DNA of 64,000 nucleotides from Hymenobacter lapidiphilus (GCF_013377885.1 NZ_JABKAU010000004.1:112621-176620), one strand, 5' to 3'; shown: positions 42,062-50,649, counted from the stretch's first letter. The notes: generated by a model from the sequence alone, not told the origin. Program-made: numbers and translations.

Positions 42062-42990
42062 ACAAGCTCAGGCAGCAGCGGCCGCAGTATGATTATTTTC
42101 TGTCGGGCGCTGCCTTCGGCCCGTGCTGTCCAGGGGTCCGCTTCGCTTCCGTGCTGCGCACCCCCTCCCTTTGGTTAGGGCCCTTCCCATCACTAGCGCA
42201 TCCCCCCGATTCAGGGGCCCCGACCCGATACGAACCGTTCCCCGCTCCAGGCCAGGGCCCAAAAAAAGGCCCCCACCTTCCGCTACCCAAACCCACCACC
42301 CTGGCCCGCCTCCCGTTGGTCGCCCAGCCTCTCCCCACACCTCATGCCGACTCTATTGCTACCGGCGCCGGCCGCTTCCCTAAAGGGACGCCAGATGAGG
42401 CCACCAGCCCCCCGACACGAACCCACCGCCCGCCTCCCTACAGTCGGCCGGCTTTAGCACGCAGCAGGCCCTGACGCCAGCCCCCCGCACCGGCTTCCTC
42501 CGCCAATTCGCAGGGTCGCCGGCGCCTTCCAGTCGCCACCTCCCAAGCGGGCGTCGGCGGCCGCACCCACCCACCCCGACCCCACAGCGGCTAGAAGCGG
42601 CAACAGCGGCTCCCCTGTAGTCATTCGGCCCCCGGGGTTGCGCCGGTGCTTCCAGCCGCAGGCCCCGCGCCGCCCGCGGCCCCGGCACCCCCAGCCCCCC
42701 AGCCGCCTGCCGATTCTTGGCGGCGCTATCATGCTCAGGCTTCGCCCAGCATCCTGGTTCAAGGCCCGCTTCGCGGATAGTGTGCGGGCTTCGCCGCGCA
42801 CCGGGGGCCTCAAGGCCGCCCCCCCCCCCGGCCGAAGCTTTCAAAGTGTTCTGTCGTCCGCCGGTCAGGCACCCCGCCACAGCGTCAGCGGGGCGGCAGG
42901 GGCCACGCTCGGGCAGGCCGGCAGCATTGGGGCAGGTAGGGGGCTGGCATCGCGTAGCGGGCCGGTTTCGGGCGCTTATCATCAACCAGC
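42062..42990. other. C-rich stretch without a recognisable gene
   Basis: About 930 bases between the lysis-like cassette and the SLOG gene. The plus strand is strongly C-rich with many CCC/CCCC runs (the minus strand G-rich), including a ten-C run near 42,827. Hairpins occur, for example CCCCGC-CACAGCGTCA-GCGGGG. Open frames exist on both strands (up to 201 codons) but their translations are low-complexity and unlike known proteins. It may be structured RNA, a packaging or control region, or decayed sequence. Confidence 0.5.
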
Positions 42991-42997
42991 CCCGGCG

Positions 42998-43402
42998 CTA
43001 CAGGCCCAGGCCGCCCGCTACCGGGGCCGCACTGGGGGCCGGGGCCGCTAGCCATTCCAACCGTACCCCCAGCCGGGCCGCCTTCCGGGCACTGTCCAGG
43101 GTGCCGGTACTCACGCCGTCCCAGCACACCAGCACCAGGCCAGCCGCGGCCACCAGTAGCCCGTTGCGCACCAGCGGCGCGGCCCGGCCGTGGGCGGCGT
43201 AGTCGGGCCGGTACTCGGTCAGCGGCACCAGGTTGCGCATGGCCCAGCGGGCGGCCAGCGCATCTACTCCCGCGGCGCCCCCACTTACCACCGCCGCCAC
43301 CTGGCCGGCCGCGTGCAGCGCATCCAGGCGAGCCAGCAGGGCCGGGCACTCGGTCAGGGCGCGGCTCCCTACTACACCCACCACTTTTTGCATATTTCCC
43401 AT
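42998..43402 (-). CDS. SLOG-domain (DUF2493/YspA-like) nucleotide-sensing protein
   Basis: 134 residues. VGVVGSRALTECPALLARLD is the first Rossmann strand and loop, VVSGGAAGVDALAARWA is the GG-x-x-G-x-D motif that binds a nucleotide ligand, and VLVCWDGVSTGTLDSARKAA completes the small SLOG fold. Relatives are proposed to bind nucleotide-derived signals and often occur in phages and defence loci. ATG 43402 is used; 43393 is also possible. It diverges from the rightward gene set at 43587. Confidence 0.8.
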   Translation of the reverse strand: MGNMQKVVGVVGSRALTECPALLARLDALHAAGQVAAVVSGGAAGVDALAARWAMRNLVPLTEYRPDYAAHGRAAPLVRNGLLVAAAGLVLVCWDGVSTGTLDSARKAARLGVRLEWLAAPAPSAAPVAGGLGL

Positions 43403-43447
43403 ACCTAAATATACTACATATTTCCGTAATTATGTAATAAAATATCT

Positions 43448-43499
43448 ACTGTTTTCTTTGCTTATTATTACTGTTTTCCGTATTATTGTATAAGCAAAG
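43448..43499. promoter_or_regulatory. A+T-rich divergent control region with repeats
   Basis: Between the SLOG gene and the rightward genes lies A+T-rich DNA with two direct ACTGTTTTC copies (43448 and 43470, 22 bases apart) and inverted arms CTTTGCTTA (43456-43464) and TAAGCAAAG (43491-43499). The ACTGT core resembles the repressor operator half-site, suggesting shared control by the element's repressor. Confidence 0.55.
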
Positions 43500-43586
43500 G
43501 GGGAGAGGCCCCCGCCGCTATGCGCCCGCGGCGCGTGTTGGGCCCGGCCCGCACTGCAGCGCACCACACACCTAACATCTACAGGT

Positions 43587-43943
43587 ATGTTCACCGCTCA
43601 GCAGTTTTCCCAGCTTGCCGCCGCCGCCTGGTCCGGGCCCGCCGCAAGCATCAGCGTCAGCGCAACCCACTACGTAGCCACTTGCGGCAACTCGGCGCAC
43701 GGTTTCAGCATCAGCTACCACCTCGGCGGGGCCATGTACTACGGTAACGCCCAGTGCCCTTTCGAGGCCGTTGCTACTGCCGTGGCCGCCGCCGCCGCCG
43801 CCGGGGTGCCGGTTTCGCGCCATAAGGCCCACCGCGCCATTGCCCGCACCGCTGCCGCCCTTTGTGGCCTGCCGTCCATCCGCGTCAGCTTCGCCTGGCG
43901 GGCCCGCCGCCACCGCATAGCCCGCCGCCTCGCCCATGTGTAG
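43587..43943 (+). CDS. Phage protein of unknown function
   Basis: 118 residues, MFTAQQFSQLAAAAWSGPAA, with a compact N-terminal half and a very basic tail (AWRARRHRIARRLAHV). No family recognised. First gene of the rightward set after the divergent control region; it overlaps the next start by eight bases. Confidence 0.55.
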   Translation: MFTAQQFSQLAAAAWSGPAASISVSATHYVATCGNSAHGFSISYHLGGAMYYGNAQCPFEAVATAVAAAAAAGVPVSRHKAHRAIARTAAALCGLPSIRVSFAWRARRHRIARRLAHV

Positions 43944-44160
43944 CTCGCCCACCCCCGTAGCGCCGGCCCCAGTTGGGGCCGGCACCTGGGCCGCCAGCTT
44001 GCAGGGCCTCAGCCCCCAGCAGCGCCTCGCCGCCTGCACCGCCCGCCTCGAAGAACTAGCCGTCGCGCCCTTGCTGCCGCCCGACCTCATGGCAAAGTTC
44101 GGCCCGCTGCTCACCGCCTGCACCGCCCTTGCGGCAACCTCTGCCAAGCCTTCCAAATAG
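43936..44160 (+). CDS. Small phage protein of unknown function
   Basis: 74 residues, MCSSPTPVAPAPVGAGTWAA, then a helical part (LSPQQRLAACTARLEELAVA). It overlaps the upstream gene by eight bases and ends seven bases before the SymE-like gene, consistent with operon packing, but nothing in it is diagnostic. Confidence 0.45.
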   Translation: MCSSPTPVAPAPVGAGTWAASLQGLSPQQRLAACTARLEELAVAPLLPPDLMAKFGPLLTACTALAATSAKPSK

Positions 44161-44167
44161 CCCCGCC

Positions 44168-44347
44168 ATGACACGCAGACTCAAGATAGAGTACCGCAAT
44201 CGGGCCCGCCGCTGGGGCTTCGTGGCCACCGCCAAAATCATGCTTTCCGGCCATTGGCTCCAGGCCGCTGGCTTCCAGCCCGGCACCGTCGCCCAGGTCG
44301 AGGTCCAGGCTGGCCGCCTCATCATCACCCCCGCAGTAGTCCAGTAA
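44168..44347 (+). CDS. SymE-like small protein (AbrB/MazE fold)
   Basis: 59 residues, almost all matching the SymE motif: IMLSGHWLQAAGFQPGTVAQ then VEVQAGRLIITP. SymE-type proteins use an AbrB/MazE-like swapped-hairpin barrel; E. coli SymE is an SOS-induced toxin affecting RNA and is silenced by an antisense RNA. Whether this phage member is a toxin or a DNA-binding regulator is not known. It sits in the rightward gene set of the element. Confidence 0.72.
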   Translation: MTRRLKIEYRNRARRWGFVATAKIMLSGHWLQAAGFQPGTVAQVEVQAGRLIITPAVVQ

Positions 44348-44395
44348 CCACCGGCCCGCGCCCCCACGGCGGCGCGGGCCACAAACCCCCGCCTC

Positions 44396-44710
44396 ATGCC
44401 CGCCACCGCTACTACTTACCAGCCCCAGCTGCTCGACCCCGCCAGCGCCGACCCCCAACCCGTCAGCCCCGAGAACGGCCGCAGCTTCAAGCTGGCCGAA
44501 CTCTACCGGCTCCTCGATTGCCAGACCGTCGAAGTCGTGCGCCTCAGCAAAGACCTGATTCTGATAACAGACGAGGAAGGCAAGTTCCGCAACCCCGCCT
44601 ACCTCAACCTGCTGGCCACCTACCTCTGGTACCAGTACCAGCCCGCCGCTCGTGGCCAGGATTCCATCGTCGGCCGCGCCCTGCTCTGCCACGACAAGCA
44701 ATTCAAATAA
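44396..44710 (+). CDS. DUF3846-like phage protein
   Basis: 104 residues. VEVVRLSKDLILITDEEGKF and RNPAYLNLLATYLWYQYQPA followed by DSIVGRALLCHDKQ resemble the DUF3846 proteins that occur in phages and plasmids. Function unknown. It is about 50 bases after the SymE-like gene and 66 bases before the next, on the same strand. Confidence 0.68.
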   Translation: MPATATTYQPQLLDPASADPQPVSPENGRSFKLAELYRLLDCQTVEVVRLSKDLILITDEEGKFRNPAYLNLLATYLWYQYQPAARGQDSIVGRALLCHDKQFK

Positions 44711-44776
44711 CCATCAATAACGGCCCAGGGGCCCCGCCGACAAGGGGCCCCACAACCAACCCCAACCCCCGCCATC

Positions 44777-45490
44777 ATGGCCACCACCACCAAATCCGCC
44801 GCCGTTAAGGCCGCCCCAGCCGCCCCCGTTGCGGCTGATACCCTCACTGCCTCCCGGGCCTACCTCACGGCCACCGTGGACGAGGACAGCGGCGAGGTAA
44901 CCGAAACCAGCCGGTACCGCTACCTGCCCGGCCAGCCCAAGCAGATTCGGGCCGACCTGAAAGCCGGAAACTTCAACGTGAACGGCGTAACGCCCATCGG
45001 AAAGACGCTTAGCTTCATTCCCGCCGCCCTCCGCATTTTCACCGACAACATTCTCAACATGGGCCGCAAGACCTGGGCCGAGATGTACTTCGCTGACCCA
45101 GCCGGCCACATTTGCGCGGTCCTGTTTCACGGTTACAGCGTCGAGAACCTGCAGAAGCTGAACGCCGAGCTGTTTTACGACGACCTGAAACTGACCGAAG
45201 TAATGCTCACCGTTACGCCCATCAAAAAGCAGACGGTAAAGGACGACAAGCCCGCCACCTACTACATCGCGGATTTCAGCTATGAGGCCGCCGACCCGGC
45301 CGAAGTGCAGGCCCTCCAGGAATTTGTCGAGGACCACGACCTATACCGCGAGGAAACCCTCACCGGCACCGCTGATACCCGCATCGTGCAGGGCTACCGG
45401 CTCCCAGCAGGTTACCACACCGAGCCGCAGGCGCAGCTTAGCACCGCCGAACCCGAGCAGGACCGGCTGGAATCGGCCGACACCAAGTAG
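44777..45490 (+). CDS. Phage protein next to RecE-like nuclease, function unknown
   Basis: 237 residues. After an Ala/Lys-rich start, the core reads SRYRYLPGQPKQIRADLKAG, NMGRKTWAEMYFADPAGHIC and VMLTVTPIKKQTVKDDKPAT, with an acidic C-terminus (TAEPEQDRLESADTK). An acidic tail on a beta-rich core is reminiscent of single-strand DNA-binding or annealing partners, and it lies just before the RecE-like exonuclease gene; this is inference only. Confidence 0.6.
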   Translation: MATTTKSAAVKAAPAAPVAADTLTASRAYLTATVDEDSGEVTETSRYRYLPGQPKQIRADLKAGNFNVNGVTPIGKTLSFIPAALRIFTDNILNMGRKTWAEMYFADPAGHICAVLFHGYSVENLQKLNAELFYDDLKLTEVMLTVTPIKKQTVKDDKPATYYIADFSYEAADPAEVQALQEFVEDHDLYREETLTGTADTRIVQGYRLPAGYHTEPQAQLSTAEPEQDRLESADTK

Positions 45491-45580
45491 CCTCTATGGC
45501 CCCCGTCAGCACCGAGCAGCGGGGGCCATCAGCTCCTACCCGCATTCCCAACAATACAACCAGGCCCAGTCCCCCCAACC

Positions 45581-46267
45581 ATGTTTCAGAACCTACAACA
45601 TCACCACCCCAACACCAGCCAGGCCGAGTACCGCGGCCTAAACGCCGTTAGCAACTCGGACCTCAGCAACTTGGCCGCCGAGCTGCTGGGCCAGCCCCGA
45701 TTTTTCAACCAGGAAGCGTTGCTGTTCGGCACCCACTTTCACAGCGCCATTCTGGAGCCCGACAAGTACCAGCAGGTAGGGGCGCTACTGCCGTTGGGCA
45801 AAGGTGAATTGCAATGGAAGCAGGCCGGGCAGCTGGCCGCCGCCGTGCGCCGCCGCCGCTACCCGCGCCACGTTATCTACACCAGCCGCGGCCAGGCCGA
45901 GCAGACTTTCACCGCCACCCACCAGCCCACCGGCCTGCTCGTCAAAGTGCGCCCCGACCTGCTCATCGACAGCCCCAAACGCCAGCGCCGCACGGTCGTA
46001 GACTTCAAAACCACCAGCTGCCGCGACCTGGCCCAGTTCCTGACCACCGTCGAGAAGTACAGCTACGACCAGCAGGGCGCGTTCTACGCTGATGTACTAG
46101 GCGCCCAGCGGGTCGTCCTGATTGCCGTGCAGAAACGCGCCCCAAAGGGTCAGCAGCCCGCCGTATGGGTTCACGAGCTGACGCCTCCCCAAATGGAGCA
46201 GGGCCGCAAGAAGTATGGCAAGCTGCTTCGGTGTGCGGCCGAGCAGCCGCTTAAACTGGTCGCGTGA
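45581..46267 (+). CDS. RecE/exonuclease VIII-like PD-(D/E)xK nuclease
   Basis: 228 residues. The phage exonuclease fold shows GTHFHSAILEPDKY (about residue 48), LVKVRPDLLID carrying the acidic Asp, VVDFKTTSCRD with the D-x-K pair, and KYSYDQQGAFYADVLGAQRV with the conserved Gln/Tyr. It would digest one strand of duplex DNA to feed recombination, as RecE or lambda Exo does. No RecT/Bet-type annealase is identified, though the upstream gene is a candidate partner. Confidence 0.82.
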   Translation: MFQNLQHHHPNTSQAEYRGLNAVSNSDLSNLAAELLGQPRFFNQEALLFGTHFHSAILEPDKYQQVGALLPLGKGELQWKQAGQLAAAVRRRRYPRHVIYTSRGQAEQTFTATHQPTGLLVKVRPDLLIDSPKRQRRTVVDFKTTSCRDLAQFLTTVEKYSYDQQGAFYADVLGAQRVVLIAVQKRAPKGQQPAVWVHELTPPQMEQGRKKYGKLLRCAAEQPLKLVA

Positions 46268-46525
46268 GTAAAGCAGAAAACTGAATAGCTTTCCGGCCGT
46301 GCTGCTATTCTCCGACTGGCTCCGGAGCCCTTTCGGCGGTAAAGAAAAGGGGTATATTGTCTGCTCAATAGCCGCCAAAACAGTCCTGCCCGCGGGATTT
46401 CCACCAGGCAAGGTCGCCGGCTATTTTTCCCTTTGAGCGCATGCGCAGCTTTTTCGAGGTTTTCTGGTTCGCGCTGGCTTATCCGGTATCGCTACTGCTG
46501 TTCGGTACCAGCGCCAGCCACCCCT

Positions 46526-46747
46526 ATGCCTCGCATCTGCATTTACCCGAAAGACGTGGCCCAGCTCACCGGCCGCAGCTACGACGCCGCCAAGCGGCTC
46601 GTGCGCCGCGCCCGTCAGGCCGCCGGCAAGCCGGCCGGGGCGCTGGTATCGATGCAGGACTTCTGCCGCCTTACCGGCCTCGACGAGGCCGAAGTTTCCC
46701 GCGCCCTCAACGGTCCATCGGCCTCCATCAACCCCAGGTCCGCGTAG
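46526..46747 (+). CDS. Small helix-turn-helix-like phage protein
   Basis: 73 residues from MPRICIYPKDVAQLTGRSYD. The two segments KDVAQLTGRSYDAAKRLVRR and SMQDFCRLTGLDEAEVSRAL look like helix-turn-helix units, the first of the excisionase type. The open frame extends upstream to 46433, but the residues there are not protein-like. Last recognisable gene of the element before the terminator. Confidence 0.55.
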   Translation: MPRICIYPKDVAQLTGRSYDAAKRLVRRARQAAGKPAGALVSMQDFCRLTGLDEAEVSRALNGPSASINPRSA

Positions 46748-46838
46748 CTGCCCGCCGGGGCTCACCCGTAGCTCGCCCGTAGCTTAGCCCTGGCTCAGCC
46801 CTACCCGTTACGCGCCGTCCTCCTCAGTTACCGTCCAC

Positions 46839-46877
46839 AAAAACGCCCACCTAGAGCTTGCCCCGGGTGGGCGTTTT
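46839..46877. terminator. Bidirectional terminator at the element's right part
   Basis: AAAAACGCCCACC and GGGTGGGCGTTTT pair around a 13-base loop. It separates the phage-type genes from the leftward response regulator gene. Confidence 0.82.
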
Positions 46878-46927
46878 GCTTAGTACTCAAACTGTAAGAT
46901 GCTAGGCCGCAATGACCCCGCACGCGC

Positions 46928-47350
46928 TTAGCTCACCAAAAACTGGCGCTGATAATGCAGCTTGAGGATGAGGTCAACTTTGTCTCGGGTGAGGGGCTTG
47001 CTCACGAGCCCGGCAATGGGCAGCGCTTCGATGAGGCCCAGGTCGTGCGAGCTCATCGACGCGGTGTGCATTACGATGACCACAGCCTGTTTTTGGGCCG
47101 GGGGCAGCTGCTGGTAGGCTTCCACGAATGCCATGCCGTCCATGCCGGGCATCTTCACGTCGAGCAGCACCAGTACGGGGCTGCTGGGGTTGGCGTTAGC
47201 GCTCAACTCCTTAAGGACCGCGAAGGCCTGCTCGCCGTCGTTGGCCGACAGATACTGGTCGGCTACGCCGAGGTCTTTCAGCAGCCGTTCGTTGAGGTGG
47301 TTGGTGGCCGGGTCGTCGTCGACCAATAGGACGCTGGATAGTTTTATCAT
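46928..47350 (-). CDS. Stand-alone CheY-like response regulator
   Basis: 140 residues with only a receiver domain. Acidic pocket in VLLVDDDPATNHLNERLLKD, phospho-Asp in VLVLLDVKMPGMDGMAFVEA, Thr in VIVMHTASMSSHDL and Lys in GLVSKPLTRDKVD. It has no output domain and would pass a phosphate signal to a protein partner. The multi-PAS kinase gene about 250 bp upstream on the same strand is the obvious source, probably in one transcript. Confidence 0.92.
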   Translation of the reverse strand: MIKLSSVLLVDDDPATNHLNERLLKDLGVADQYLSANDGEQAFAVLKELSANANPSSPVLVLLDVKMPGMDGMAFVEAYQQLPPAQKQAVVIVMHTASMSSHDLGLIEALPIAGLVSKPLTRDKVDLILKLHYQRQFLVS

Positions 47351-47600
47351 GTTACAGAGGAGCTTTCAGTCAGCAACAAAGCCAGGGTTCCGAAAGATTT
47401 CGGGCTACCCGGTGGCTCACAAAAATACAGTGTAAGCAGCAGAAACCGGCTGCTAAAACGCGGTGGGTAACGGCTGTTCTAAGCAGGCCACCAGCTGTTT
47501 TTGGTAAAGGTGCGGGGCCAGCGGGGTGTTTTTGGTGAAGGCCAGGCCAACGGCTTTGCGCCGGAAAGCATAATGGGACATAAGCAGGACTAAGGAAGGT

Positions 47601-50111
47601 TTATAGCTGCACCGGGTCGGAGCCGGGCAGCGTGATGGTGAAGGTGGTGCCCACGCCGGGCTGGCTCTGCACGGCAATGGTGCCGCCGGCATTTTCCACG
47701 ATTTTCTTGACGGTGTACAAGCCGAGGCCCGAGCCCTCGACGTGGTTGTGCATGCGCTCAAAGAGCCCGAACAGCCGGCCTTGCTGCGATTCACTCAGGC
47801 CCAAACCGTTATCGGCCACTTCGAGTACGATTGTAGCTCCCAGAGTGCGGCAGCGAATGTGTACCACCGGCTCACGGGACAGGTCGCGGTACTTGAGGGC
47901 GTTGCTGAGCAGGTTGTAGACGATGCTGCGCAGGTTGCGCGGGGCAAACGTGAGGCGGGGGCAGCCGGCCACATCCACCAGCAGCCGCGGGGTGCCAGTG
48001 CTCAGCAACGGGCCCAGGTCCAGCCGCACGTCCTCCACCAAAGCGGCCAGTTCTACTGCTTCGGCGGGCTGCTCGGGCGCGGCCTGCTCCCGAATCACAT
48101 CGGTGAGCTGGTCCAGGGTCCGGCTGAAACGGGCCAGCGCCCCCTGTATAAGGTCGAGCAGGGGCCGTACGTCCGGATTGGTGCGCACGGCGGGCGGCAA
48201 TTGTTCTTGCAGGGCCACGAGCAGGCCGTCGAGGTTGTCGACGGGGCCGCGCAAATCGTGCGCGGCGGTGTAGGCGAAGGCGTCGAGGTCGGCATTGGCG
48301 CGGCTCAGCTGCTGGTTGGCGGCCGTCAGTTCCTGGGCCAGGGCCTGGGCCTGGCGGGTATTGGCCAGGGCCAGCTGCCGGGCCCGTACCGGCTCGGTTA
48401 CCTCGTTGGCGAACACGCGCACCCCGTCCACGGCTCCGTGCTCGTCGCGGCGGGCCTGGTAGGAGAACGTCCAGTAGATTTCTTCCAGCGGGCCATCTTC
48501 GTGGCGGGCCATCAGCAATGGCATTTCCTGGGCTACATAAGGCTCCCCGGTGTCATAAACCTGCGCGAACAGGTCAGGAATGACCGTGCCCACCAGTTCG
48601 GGCAGGGCCTCGAGCAGGGGCTTGCCCACCAGCTCGCGGCCGGGGAAGATTTGCTGGTAGGCCGGGTTCACCAGCTGGAACACCAGGTCGGGCCCGTCAA
48701 GGATAACGATGGGGGCCGGGGCCTGCATAAACAGGTCCTCCAGCTGCTGCTGCTGCTGCTCGCGGGCCTGGCGGGCCAGCACCTGCGCAGTTACGTCGTA
48801 GGCAAACACGGAGACGCCTGCCGTGCGCCCGCTTTCCTTGTAGGCCTGGTAGGTGAAGGTGAAGTAGGTTGTTTGCGGGGCCCCATTGCCCGGGGCGGCC
48901 CCCACGAACGGTACGGCGTAGTCCACGCCGGTATTGCCCTGGCTGTACACGTGGTCGAGCCGGCCAATAAAACCCGAGGTCACCAGTTCCGGAGCCACCT
49001 CGTTCAGGAGGCGACCTACCAAATCGGGACCGGGAAACAGCCGCCCGAAGGCCGGGTTGCAGTACTCGATGCGGTGGTTGGGCTCGCGCAACAGCGCAAT
49101 CAGGGCCGGGGTTTGTTCGAATACCTGGTAGAACGACTCGCGGGCCTCCACTTGGCGGCGGGCGGCGGCCAGCACTTCGGCCTGAGCGGCCACTGCGGTG
49201 CGGGTGCGCTCGGCCACGCGGGTTTCCAGCTCCTGGTTGAGCTGCTCCAGCTGCTGGCGGGCGCGCACCTGCTCGCTCACATCATAGGCAAACACCAGCA
49301 CCCCGGCCACGGCCCCCGCCGCGTCGCGGGTGGCCTGGTAGGTGAAATTGTAGTAAGAAGGTTCGAGCTGGCCCGTATTGGTGCGGTCCAGCTCAGCCCG
49401 CACCTCGTTGCCGTGAAAGGTTTCGCCGGTGCGGTACACCGTGTCGAGCCAGTCGAAAAAGAACTGGTCGGCCAGCTCGGGAGCGGCCTCGCGGTAGGGC
49501 CGGCCCACCAGCTCGCGCCCGCCGAAGGCCTGGCGGAAAGCGTCGTTGGCCAGCTCGATAACGTGGTCGGGGCCCGAGAGCCGGGCAATGAGGCCGGGCG
49601 CTTCTTCAAACACGGCCAGCAGCCGCAGTCGCTGGCGCAGGGCTTCGGCCAGGGCGTCGGTTTCGCGGGCCTGGCTGGCCCGCAGGGCTTCCTGCGTAGC
49701 GCGGTGGCCCTCAACTGCCGCGTCGGGCAGGCTCACCACCAGCTGAGCCCCGCTACGGCGGGCCGCTAATGGGCCGTACGTTTCGGACCCTTCGGCCGCA
49801 GTGTTGGCCTGGGCCTGGCCCGCTATGCCGGCTTCGAATACCCGCTGGCAAAACGCCACCATGCCGGCCGCCTGGGCCTCGGGCAAGTGGGTGCGCACGG
49901 TGCCGCCGGGCCGCGCCGGCAGCGCCAGCTGGCGCTGGGCCGCGGCGTTCAGGTAGTCGAGGGCAAAATCAAGCAGCTGGTCGTCTGGCCCGAAAACGGG
50001 GCGGCAGAGCAGTAGGGCCGCGGGCGACAGGTCGAGCCCGGCGCACACCAATTCGTCGTCGGCCGGTAGTCCGAGCGGATTCCCCGCGACGGGGAGAGAA
50101 GAAAAATCCAT
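47601..50111 (-). CDS. Multi-PAS sensor histidine kinase (HisKA type)
   Basis: About 836 residues. Three clear PAS repeats each carry a related core: LLAVFEEAPGLIARLSGPDH, VFEQTPALIALLREPNHRIE, and DLFMQAPAPIVILDGPDLVF, all followed by (A/P)xFG/PAYQ-type loops and an FAYDV segment; a divergent N-terminal PAS probably precedes them. The kinase core has H box AYTAAHDLRGPVDNLDGL, N box NLLSNALKY, G1 DNGLGLS and G2 GSGLGLYTVKKI. No membrane segment is seen, so it is cytoplasmic. It may phosphorylate the downstream CheY-like regulator. The repeated PAS modules resemble those of the kinase at 60251-63043. Confidence 0.92.
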   Translation of the reverse strand: MDFSSLPVAGNPLGLPADDELVCAGLDLSPAALLLCRPVFGPDDQLLDFALDYLNAAAQRQLALPARPGGTVRTHLPEAQAAGMVAFCQRVFEAGIAGQAQANTAAEGSETYGPLAARRSGAQLVVSLPDAAVEGHRATQEALRASQARETDALAEALRQRLRLLAVFEEAPGLIARLSGPDHVIELANDAFRQAFGGRELVGRPYREAAPELADQFFFDWLDTVYRTGETFHGNEVRAELDRTNTGQLEPSYYNFTYQATRDAAGAVAGVLVFAYDVSEQVRARQQLEQLNQELETRVAERTRTAVAAQAEVLAAARRQVEARESFYQVFEQTPALIALLREPNHRIEYCNPAFGRLFPGPDLVGRLLNEVAPELVTSGFIGRLDHVYSQGNTGVDYAVPFVGAAPGNGAPQTTYFTFTYQAYKESGRTAGVSVFAYDVTAQVLARQAREQQQQQLEDLFMQAPAPIVILDGPDLVFQLVNPAYQQIFPGRELVGKPLLEALPELVGTVIPDLFAQVYDTGEPYVAQEMPLLMARHEDGPLEEIYWTFSYQARRDEHGAVDGVRVFANEVTEPVRARQLALANTRQAQALAQELTAANQQLSRANADLDAFAYTAAHDLRGPVDNLDGLLVALQEQLPPAVRTNPDVRPLLDLIQGALARFSRTLDQLTDVIREQAAPEQPAEAVELAALVEDVRLDLGPLLSTGTPRLLVDVAGCPRLTFAPRNLRSIVYNLLSNALKYRDLSREPVVHIRCRTLGATIVLEVADNGLGLSESQQGRLFGLFERMHNHVEGSGLGLYTVKKIVENAGGTIAVQSQPGVGTTFTITLPGSDPVQL

Positions 50112-50649
50112 AGGGCGCGCCAAAAGCGCGAAAGAAAACGGGGCCAGGAGAGCAGTGGCAGCATCTGCGGGCGGGATAAAAAGCCGACGGCCGCGCTGGG
50201 GCGGTGGAAGGGCCTCCAGGGCAGGAAGCAGGCCGGGCGGACGTCCACGCGGAACCCGGTGCTATACTGTACGGCGCAGCTTGCGCAACGACCGGAATCG
50301 AGCGAATCGGTACGCTGCCGACTCCGCGGCTGGGCCACCGGGAGCCACCCGGCCGGGCGGCTTCCGGACCAATTCCTACATGACCAGCCAGCCGACTTGC
50401 TGGCGCGCCAGCAGCAACTGGCCGGCGCTACTGCCCCGCCCCACGAAGCTCAATAGCCGAACCTGGCACCGTAGCCGGTTACCAGTAAAAGGGGTAGCAG
50501 AATAGCAGGAACAGCAATTCCCGCAGGGAGTAAGTGACATGTTTACTATCATGTCAGTGGGTTCAGGAAAACGACTACTAAGGACGGGGCATAATCCGTG
50601 CTAGTTGAGGAACGCTGTATCTTCCGGTATTGCTAACAGTTTTCTGTCC
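50112..50649. other. Intergenic region upstream of AraC-type regulator
   Basis: About 540 bases between divergent genes. It contains the palindrome at 50535-50556. Open frames here (for example 50155-50505) have an unusual Arg/Pro/Ala-rich translation and resemble no known protein. Confidence 0.45.
50535..50556. promoter_or_regulatory. Palindromic operator upstream of the AraC-type gene
   Basis: TGACATG-TTTACTAT-CATGTCA, with perfect 7-bp arms, lies about 95 bases before the regulator's start. It may be bound by that AraC-type protein or another dimeric regulator. Confidence 0.5.

Larger units (their letters stand above)
31727..46900. mobile_element. Phage-derived integrated element (no structural genes seen)
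   Basis: The left edge is the tRNA 3'-end fragment at 31730-31750. The interior has an S24 repressor with divergent early genes, a replication gene with embedded iterons, VRR-NUC and RecE-like nucleases, an endolysin-like cassette, SLOG and SymE-like genes, and a type IIG restriction enzyme. I see no integrase, terminase, portal, capsid or tail gene. The right edge is uncertain: phage-type genes stop at 46747 and a strong terminator lies at 46839-46877, but an ASCH-like gene reappears at 63647. It may be a satellite, a decayed prophage or the left part of a larger element. Confidence 0.7.

Noticed and set aside
42380..42985. 201-codon leftward frame in the C-rich stretch
   Set aside because: Low-complexity translation with no motif, and other frames of similar size overlap it on both strands.
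31751..46900. Integrase within the phage element
   Set aside because: No tyrosine or serine recombinase motif was seen in any frame; it may lie beyond the right edge.
47453..47582. Short leftward frame (about 42 codons) between the CheY-like gene and the kinase gene
   Set aside because: Too short and without recognisable features; could be a leader peptide but nothing supports translation.
50155..50505. 116-codon frame upstream of the AraC-type gene
   Set aside because: Arg/Pro/Ser-rich translation; no similarity to known proteins and it would cover the probable control region.
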